From: Linnemannia schmuckeri
Lineage: Eukaryota; Mortierellomycota; Mortierellomycetes; Mortierellales; Mortierellaceae
Reading direction: 5' to 3'
NCBI GenBank assembly: GCA_029449235.1
Contig: JANATG010000008.1
Location: 1,736,001 to 1,800,000, forward strand
DNA length: 64,000 nucleotides
In this document: piece by piece, positions 58,191 to 64,000 of the stretch
How the letters are laid out: the number at the start of each line of letters is the position of its first letter
How positions within the stretch are numbered: the first letter of the stretch is position 1
Notes under the pieces: generated by a model
Seen by the model: the letters and a program-made list of their open reading frames with translations, nothing else
Told to the model about the DNA's origin: nothing
The model's database searches: none
Made by a program: the position numbers and the translations under genes

Positions 58191-59592
58191 TTATCCATGC
58201 TGCCAGAAGATACCCTTGTCGCCGACGAGTGCAACGCCATCGAGTTCCTCGACTTCCTTGTCCGAGAGTCTCCAGCCGAAAGCCTTGACGTTCTGGCGAG
58301 CTTGATCGGGATTTCTGGCTCCCCCAAGAGGGATGGTACCCTTTGCAATCGTGTAATTGAGGGCGACTATAAAAAACGAAGACGAACGAAGTCATTAGAA
58401 GTATTAAAAGAAGGACACAACCTTGCGTGTTGATATGTCGACGCGTTTCTTAGGCGTAAGCATACATCTGTATGTTGCTCGATAAGGCATTAGCCCACTT
58501 ACCAGCACTCATAGGGACCTCGTGCTCCTTGGCAATCCTCTCGATGACAGCCAGCAAGGGAGCCAGTTCAGTCATGGGGTAGTTCGAGAACCTGCGGCCC
58601 GAGGGAGGAGGGTTCTCAGCGGTGTACTTTCCAGTGAGTCGACCCATGCCCAGGGGCGAGTATGCCAGAACAGCAATGCCGAGCTCGTGGCATTTGGCGA
58701 TCAGACCCGAGGTCTCGGGGTGGCGACGAAGCAATGAGAATTCGACCTGGTTCGAGGCCAACTGGATGCCGTGCTTGGCCAGAGCGGCGTGCATGCGGAC
58801 CATTTGGTCGATGGAATAGTTCGAGACACCGACAGACTTGACAAGTCCTAATTTAACAGCCTCAGCAAGAGCATCAGCAACAACTTCGATACTGCGAAGG
58901 TGAATGGGGCCATGAATCTGGTACAGGTCAACGACATCGACGCCAAGTCTCTCGATCGACCCTTTGAGGGCGTTTAAGAGGGAACTTGGGTAACTATGTA
59001 AGGTTGAACAGAGTGCGGGGGGGGGAGGAGGGGAGGAGGGGGGAATGGACTGGTTAGGTAGGGTTTCCTACAGAGACATTCGCCATATTATAGCAGGAGC
59101 ACATATTTTTTCTTACCTCCATTTCCATGGGTAGGGGATGAACTTGGTGGCGATGATAGGAAGGGGTTTTCCCTCCTGTCGGTTCTTCCTGAGTAGTCTG
59201 CCGATGATGTTTTCCGATTCACCCTTGCCATAGATCTCTGCTGTGTCGAAAAAGTTGATTCCTGAGCTTTCGGCCTGAAGTGTATCCCAAGTCGCGGCAA
59301 TGTCGTCGAACATCTCTGGCTTGTATCCCCAAACAGAATCCTACGTTGAAAAAAAAAGTCCCATTTAGATACCATTCATCAGCGTCAATCACGAACGCAT
59401 TTAGTTGCTTCTCAGCCAAATTTTTTTTTTTTCGCTTACACCCCATGCCCAAGTGCCGATAGCCATGGGAGAGACAGAAATGGCTCCACCGAGGGTCAGT
59501 CGGGTCTCTGGATTGGGTACGCCTTGGACGTAGATGATACCGGCAGCCTGAGGATTACCGACGGGGGCACTGTCAGTGTGTGTCGAGGCCAT
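58191..59592 (-). CDS. aldo-keto reductase
   Basis: Exons 59592..59440, 59340..59117, 58993..58503 and 58366..58191 give 347 residues. The catalytic tetrad is visible: Asp and Tyr in FFDTAEIYGKGESE, Lys in IATKFIPY and His in DLYQIHGP. Other family blocks are the VSNYSIDQMV segment, SNQVEFSLLRR, YSPLGMGRLTGKY and IPLGGARNPDQARQN. The type is the large AKR group that includes fungal and plant pyridoxal reductase-like and Kv-beta-like enzymes. These reduce aldehydes or ketones with NADPH. The substrate is not evident. No targeting signal is clear, so it is probably cytosolic. Confidence 0.94.
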
Positions 59593-60159
59593 GTTGTGTT
59601 CACGTCTGATAGGAAGGAGAGCAGGAGGGATGGTGCTAAAAGTTTGGTGTAACGGCGATAGTCGGGTGGTGTGGGTGAGAGTACAAAGTGAGTGTGGAAG
59701 TGAGAGTACGCGGGTAGTGGGTGAGGAAGGGATACGAGGAAGGTGATGATGAAGAAAAAGGGATGAATGAGTGAACAAATTCATTACGAGAAAAGTGAAA
59801 AAAGAATGTGCGACTTGAAAAAAGCAGAGAACAAAAGGCTCGCCTCGCTAAACGTACAAACCGCGACAGAAAAGTCATTTTGCGATCATCGAAGAATACT
59901 ATTCGTTCCACACGCAAAAATCAACCTCCCATCACAACTTTATTTTTCGATCGATTCCGGATACAGGCAAATTTCAACCGATACCCGCACTGGACACTAT
60001 CACGATCGAATGCACGGTGCATCCAAAAACGTCAGCATTCGCACGGCGATCCCTCAAGCGTTCAATAGCCATCAACCTCTCATTATTACGAGATTCACAG
60101 CACATCTTTCTCGTTTTATTTGTCGCATGCCGCAAGTTATTCATAGGTGTGTCGTGCAT
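59593..60159. other. intergenic spacer
   Basis: This holds the 5' flank of the aldo-keto reductase gene and the 3' UTR of TVP23. I see no gene; a plus-strand frame at 59767..60240 overlaps TVP23 and has no recognisable domain. Confidence 0.45.
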
Positions 60160-61184
60160 CTAAAACATGGATCCGGCCATGCGAGTGATGCCTCGGCTCA
60201 TCAATCCACCCATAATGCCTCCAGCACCAGAACCGCCTAACATGTTGGAGGCAAATCCAGTCACCCACTTTTGTTTAGCATCCTTGTCGCACTGGGTGTA
60301 TCCAATGACGTTGGCAAAGTTCAACGCCAATGCAACGGCCACGATCAAGAGCCACTTGAGCTTGAAGGTCAAGATGCAGAGAATGCCAAAGACAACCCAG
60401 ATCGCCGGAGCAACATACAGTCCAGTCCAGAAGAGGCGAGAGTCCACTGGGTTGAGAGGCCGGCTTGGCTAATACCATTGAGATGTTAACAATTAAACAT
60501 TTTTACGTCAGAACTGTACCTTACAAACGGTATCTGTGTCAATGGTCATTATTTTTGTAAATATACCAAATGACGTCCTTTGCTACAACTTACATCGCGC
60601 GACTCAAAGAGCCAGGTGGTGGTACCATCCTCCTTATTTTCGCTCCACCAGCGCAAACCGACCAAGAGTCGTCCTGAAACATTCTTAACGGTCCAAAAGT
60701 CAAAGACGAGCATCAGCACACACAGAACAAAGATCAACACAAAGTTGTCCGTGAACCAGGTGCCGAAAAAGTATGTGCAGATGGCGCCAATGCGAAAGAG
60801 GTAGTGAAAGATTAAGCAGATTGGGTGACTAATATTACGAAAGGTCAGAGTAAAAGAACCCGCGTTTGTTCAAATTAATATCCATATTAGCCAATTAGAC
60901 ATGTAGTTCCTTGAATATCGAACCTCTGCAACTGTCAAGTCTCTCCTGTATCAACATGCAACTGCTGGCGTCATTGGCACTCCTACTTTAGGCGAAGTCA
61001 CTATATTTTAACAATGTCGCCTTGAATGTCTTGACGTCCTCACTTCCCTATTGCTGTCTATGCGTCCTGCATCACTTTCCCGATGTCACTTGAAAATTGC
61101 TCCAATGCTCACATACCTCGATTGCTTCAAGAGAGAAGGCTGGTTACCAGCTTCAAGGTCTGGCTCGAGTTGGTTGTTGCCCAT
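60160..61184 (-). CDS. TVP23: Golgi membrane protein TVP23
   Basis: Exons 61184..61117, 60828..60594 and 60468..60160 give 203 residues, the usual size. The short N-terminal exon (MGNNQLEPDLEAGNQPSLLK) joins in phase to SHPICLIFHYLFRIGAICTY, the signature of the TVP23/FAM18 family. The further family block FDFWTVKNVSGRLLVGLRWW is present. Four hydrophobic segments follow the family pattern, ending with WVVFGILCILTFKLKWLLIV and a Gly-rich tail (GGSGAGGIMGGLM). Tvp23 is a late-Golgi vesicle protein linked to retrograde traffic and Yip family proteins. The first exon is short and separated by a 288-base intron, so it is easily missed. Confidence 0.92.
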
Positions 61185-61564
61185 GGGCTGTGCGTCCGAC
61201 AGGAGATTCTGTCGGTCTGTAGTTGCCTAGTTAAAAGCAATTCACAAAGAGAGTTTTGTTTTCTTTTCATCGTTAGTGTCATGTTTCATCCTAGGGTCTA
61301 TTCCCGAGCATCCTGCTGACGATGAGTCGTACCATTGTGTTCGCGGCTTTGTGTGTTGAGAGATGATGGTTGGTGCCTGGGCCGTTGTTCCTTCGTGGCA
61401 AGTCGAAAGGGGTGCAGGTCCAGCGACAAGTCACATTGACGAGGGTTGCACGTGACTTTCGATTTGTTTTTCCACAACGTTAAGGCGCGCTGACCCCTGT
61501 TGATGTGTTTGACCATCACTTCTTTCCTTTATTTCGAATCGACCTACGAACGACTCTGCTACAA
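61185..61564. other. divergent promoter region
   Basis: TVP23 (minus) and the actin-related protein gene (plus) are divergent here. No obvious TATA or other motif stands out. Confidence 0.45.
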
Positions 61565-63593
61565 ATGGCTCTCAGGGAGGAAAACTTTGTCGTTCTCCAT
61601 TCAGGATCATGGAACACCAAGGCCGGCATCAACGTCGTCGATACCAACAAGCCCCCACACGTGGTAGAGCTTTTCAACTCATTTCTGTGGTTAGAACAAA
61701 CAGACTCCATGGAAGTTCAAACAAGTAGCGTGTTTCTCAACACTCTTCACTCTCCTTTCTGCACGTTTAGACAATACGCTCGCTTGTGGGCTCAAGAACG
61801 GTCGCATCTGAGCTAACTGATATTGCAGAGACTGAGACCGCTCCAGCAACGACAACCGCCGAGACTACTTCAGAGGCTTCTGCATCAGAGGCTGCCAATG
61901 GTGCTGATATCAAAGTTGAAAAGAACGAGCAAGCTGCCGAGGGAACTGCCGAGGCCAAGGATCAGGCAAAGGAGAATGAGAACAGCAAACCTCAGACGAT
62001 CTATTACAGCGGGAGCGCATTGACGGAGGCCATGCAGCAATACCCAGAGAGCGAACTCACAGTCAGCACACCCATTCAGGATGGAATCGTCAAGGATTGG
62101 GCCGCGATGGAGGCACTCTGGTGAGTCAATGACTGATGCTTCTGCTAGACCTTCTTTATTACAATGGCGGAAATCGGCGTCAATGACAGAACAGAATGTG
62201 GCGACTAAAGGAAATATATCTATTGGAATAGGCGCCATGTGCTGTTCAGGGAACTCGGGATTAAACGATCCAGGAACGCATCGCCTGTGTTGATGGTCGT
62301 TCCCACAGACTGGACCAAGGAGGAGCACGAGCGGATTACACAGATCTTTTTCGAGAACTTTAATGTTCCTGGACTGTACCTTGCAGAGGAACCCTTGATG
62401 ACCCTTTACGGCTGCGCGGCAGTGACTGGACTCGTCATTGACATTGGACACAACAGCACAGGTACTGACAGAGTCTTGATCAAGCAGTGACGGGATTGTA
62501 TGTTTTTAGAAAGACACCTTTAAAGGATGGCGTAACTAACGATTCACCTCTGTATCCTTTCAGAAATCACACCTATCCTTGACACCCAGATCCAGCGCAA
62601 CGCCATTCAGTCGATCCCATTAGCCGGCTCGGACGTTGATAAGCACTTTTTGGAACTTCTCAAGGGCGATGCTCAGCTTGTTCGTGAATACGGAGAGCCA
62701 ATGGATTTGGAGTTTGCTCGCCATTTGAAGGAGTCAGGAGTTTGTCAGGTTCTGAACAAAGACGAGAAAGAGAACAAGACCAGAGCGCAGGCTGAATACA
62801 ATGGAAAGAAGGTAATGAGCAACTCTCCGGAAATATACCTAATTCAGCAGACTTGTCCTTGATGGAGTAATGACTTTCCTAACGTCCAACTTTTTTGTAA
62901 CCGCCGTATAGTTCACTGTCGGCTCAGTGAGATATAAGGCTGCAGAGGTTCTCTTCAACCCCGATCTTGTCGGAAAGCGTGTACAGACTTTAATCGAGGC
63001 GATCCATGCCGCACAGTACGCCTGCAAAGCCGAAAAGCGCCAGTCATTATGGGAGTCGATCATCGTTACAGGAGGAACATGCCAAATTAAGGGTATGGTT
63101 TTAAATGTCATTGAAACTGGATACAGAGTTTACTTGTGCGTCACCTAATGCTATGGAGATTAACAGACAACCTTCTACTTGTTACAATCTTTTTAGGTCT
63201 GCAATCCCGCATCGAGAGCGAGCTGTCAGAGTCGCTGGCAGTGTCTGAAAACTTTGGAGAGTTCCAAGTGCGTGATGTCAAGTTTCTGAAGGTTCCTGAC
63301 TACTTCCCTGCTTTGAAGGACTCGATTGTTCATGCTGGATTCCTTGGTTCCGAGATTGTTGCCAAGGTAAGCCCATGTTGCCTCGTCTCATTTTATGATC
63401 TTCATTGCCTATACTGAATCCGACGACGAAGCGAAATGATTGTGGGTCACATTATGCTAATCATTTCGTATATTGTCGTATATTTGTTTTGCTTATGTGA
63501 TGGTAGTTGATCTTCCCGGACCCCCGCAACTACATCAACAAGGTGGATTACAACGAGAGCGGACCCAGTGTTGTACACACGAAAACCTTCTAG
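61565..63593 (+). CDS. actin-related protein, Arp7/Arp9-like
   Basis: Exons 61565..61663, 61771..62120, 62232..62461, 62564..62811, 62912..63092, 63197..63366 and 63507..63593 give 454 residues. The N-terminus FVVLHSGSWNTKAGINVVDT and the join PPHVTIRSLVG match the phosphate-1 region of actin folds. GLVIDIGHNSTEITPI is phosphate-2, and TGGTCQIKGLQSRIESEL is the adenosine motif. An acidic Ala/Glu/Thr-rich insert lies between about residues 45 and 95. The protein is divergent from actin and from Arp4/6/8, and most resembles the fungal Arp7/Arp9 subunits of SWI/SNF and RSC; this assignment is an inference. The short C-terminus is intact. Confidence 0.85.
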
Positions 63594-64000
63594 ATAAGGA
63601 CGCAAATGGAACCAAACGCGAGCTGGCTGCTTTTTTACAGGAGAAGGAATAAAAAAGACAAAAACGTATGAAGGAAGGCGATATTGGTTTCATGCTGAGA
63701 TGTATGGAAAACTATGTAAGGATGTTAGGATACTGCCAAAAACTGACGAAGGGAAGGAGGAAGCATGGGTCGGCACACCATTTCCGTGGGATGCCTACAA
63801 AGGCGTGCGGTTTGAGTTTTCGGCGGCGTACTTCCAAAGATAGGCGACTTGTCTGAATGCCTCCTATGAAAAGTATAAGAGGACAATTGTAGGCATCGAT
63901 TAGTCAAAAAAGGATCCTCAAAACGTGCTGCTGGGTGTTCCTGGAGTACAGTAGGATGTGGGTTGCTCAGCTTGTGCTCGACGTTGGGGTGGGCGGCCTT
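63594..64000. other. 3' flank and possible edge of another gene
   Basis: On the minus strand a frame is open from the window end down to a stop at 63725. The 5' part reads AAHPNVEHKLSNPHP, which could be the 3' exon of a gene beyond the window. It is too short and unfamiliar to call. The plus-strand part is the 3' UTR of the actin-related protein. Confidence 0.3.

Noticed and set aside
1..64000. CRISPR arrays, tRNA or rRNA genes, bacterial operons
   Set aside because: No regularly spaced repeats, cloverleaf-type sequences or rRNA segments were seen; the window is fungal nuclear DNA.

Overview
This is a eukaryotic, fungal window. Its genes carry short GT-AG introns with CTAAC-type branch points, and it includes fungal complexes and enzymes (NuA4 Eaf1/Vid21, ISC1, SAC1, TVP23, a SWI/SNF-type actin-related protein). 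The low-complexity Gln/His-rich proteins and the Fanzor-type nuclease relic look like an early-diverging fungus. I infer Mucoromycota, most likely Mortierellomycotina. All spliced models were built by hand. Each one listed as CDS sums to a whole number of codons, except that the first gene is cut by the window edge.

Layout. 2-1662 (+) 3' part of an ASH2-type COMPASS subunit; 1969-2901 (+) His/Thr-rich hydrophilic protein; 3221-5354 (-) ISC1 sphingolipid phospholipase C; 5692-10170 (-) FRAY/OSR1-type Ste20 kinase; 10766-11449 (-) roadblock dynein light chain; 11666-13690 (-) importin alpha; 14126-16954 (+) Rab3GAP2 N-terminal-type protein; 17141-18395 (-) EBP2; 18580-21096 (-) carotenoid oxygenase; 22095-23393 (-) prefoldin subunit 5; 23469-28186 a probable TIR-flanked element carrying a degraded XPG-Fanzor gene; 28309-30443 (+) PLRG1/PRP46; 30823-36858 (-) EAF1/VID21; 38011-40494 (-) mitochondrial LysRS; 40764-41474 (-) probable GPI-anchored protein; 42119-45300 (-) SAC1; 45833-49262 (-) 2-oxoglutarate dehydrogenase E1; 49957-52478 (-) unrecognised helical protein; 52623-56362 (-) ABCA half transporter; 58191-59592 (-) aldo-keto reductase; 60160-61184 (-) TVP23; 61565-63593 (+) actin-related protein.

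Most genes are housekeeping and do not form a cluster. Functional themes recur by chance: chromatin (ASH2, EAF1, ARP), membrane lipids and trafficking (ISC1, SAC1, TVP23, Rab3GAP2, ABCA), and RNA/ribosome biogenesis (EBP2, PLRG1, LysRS).

The exceptional region is 23469-28186. A multi-exon gene fuses an N-terminal XPG/FEN1-like nuclease domain to a C-terminal Fanzor (eukaryotic TnpB-like) RuvC nuclease with a CxxC...CxxC zinc ribbon. It has two in-frame stops and one apparent frameshift. A near-matching 26-bp inverted repeat flanks it, and it sits in what would otherwise be a short (about 200 bp) divergent promoter between PFD5 and PLRG1. A small hairpin lies between the end of the ORF and the left inverted repeat. 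This is my best candidate for an undescribed system, although this copy looks inactive.
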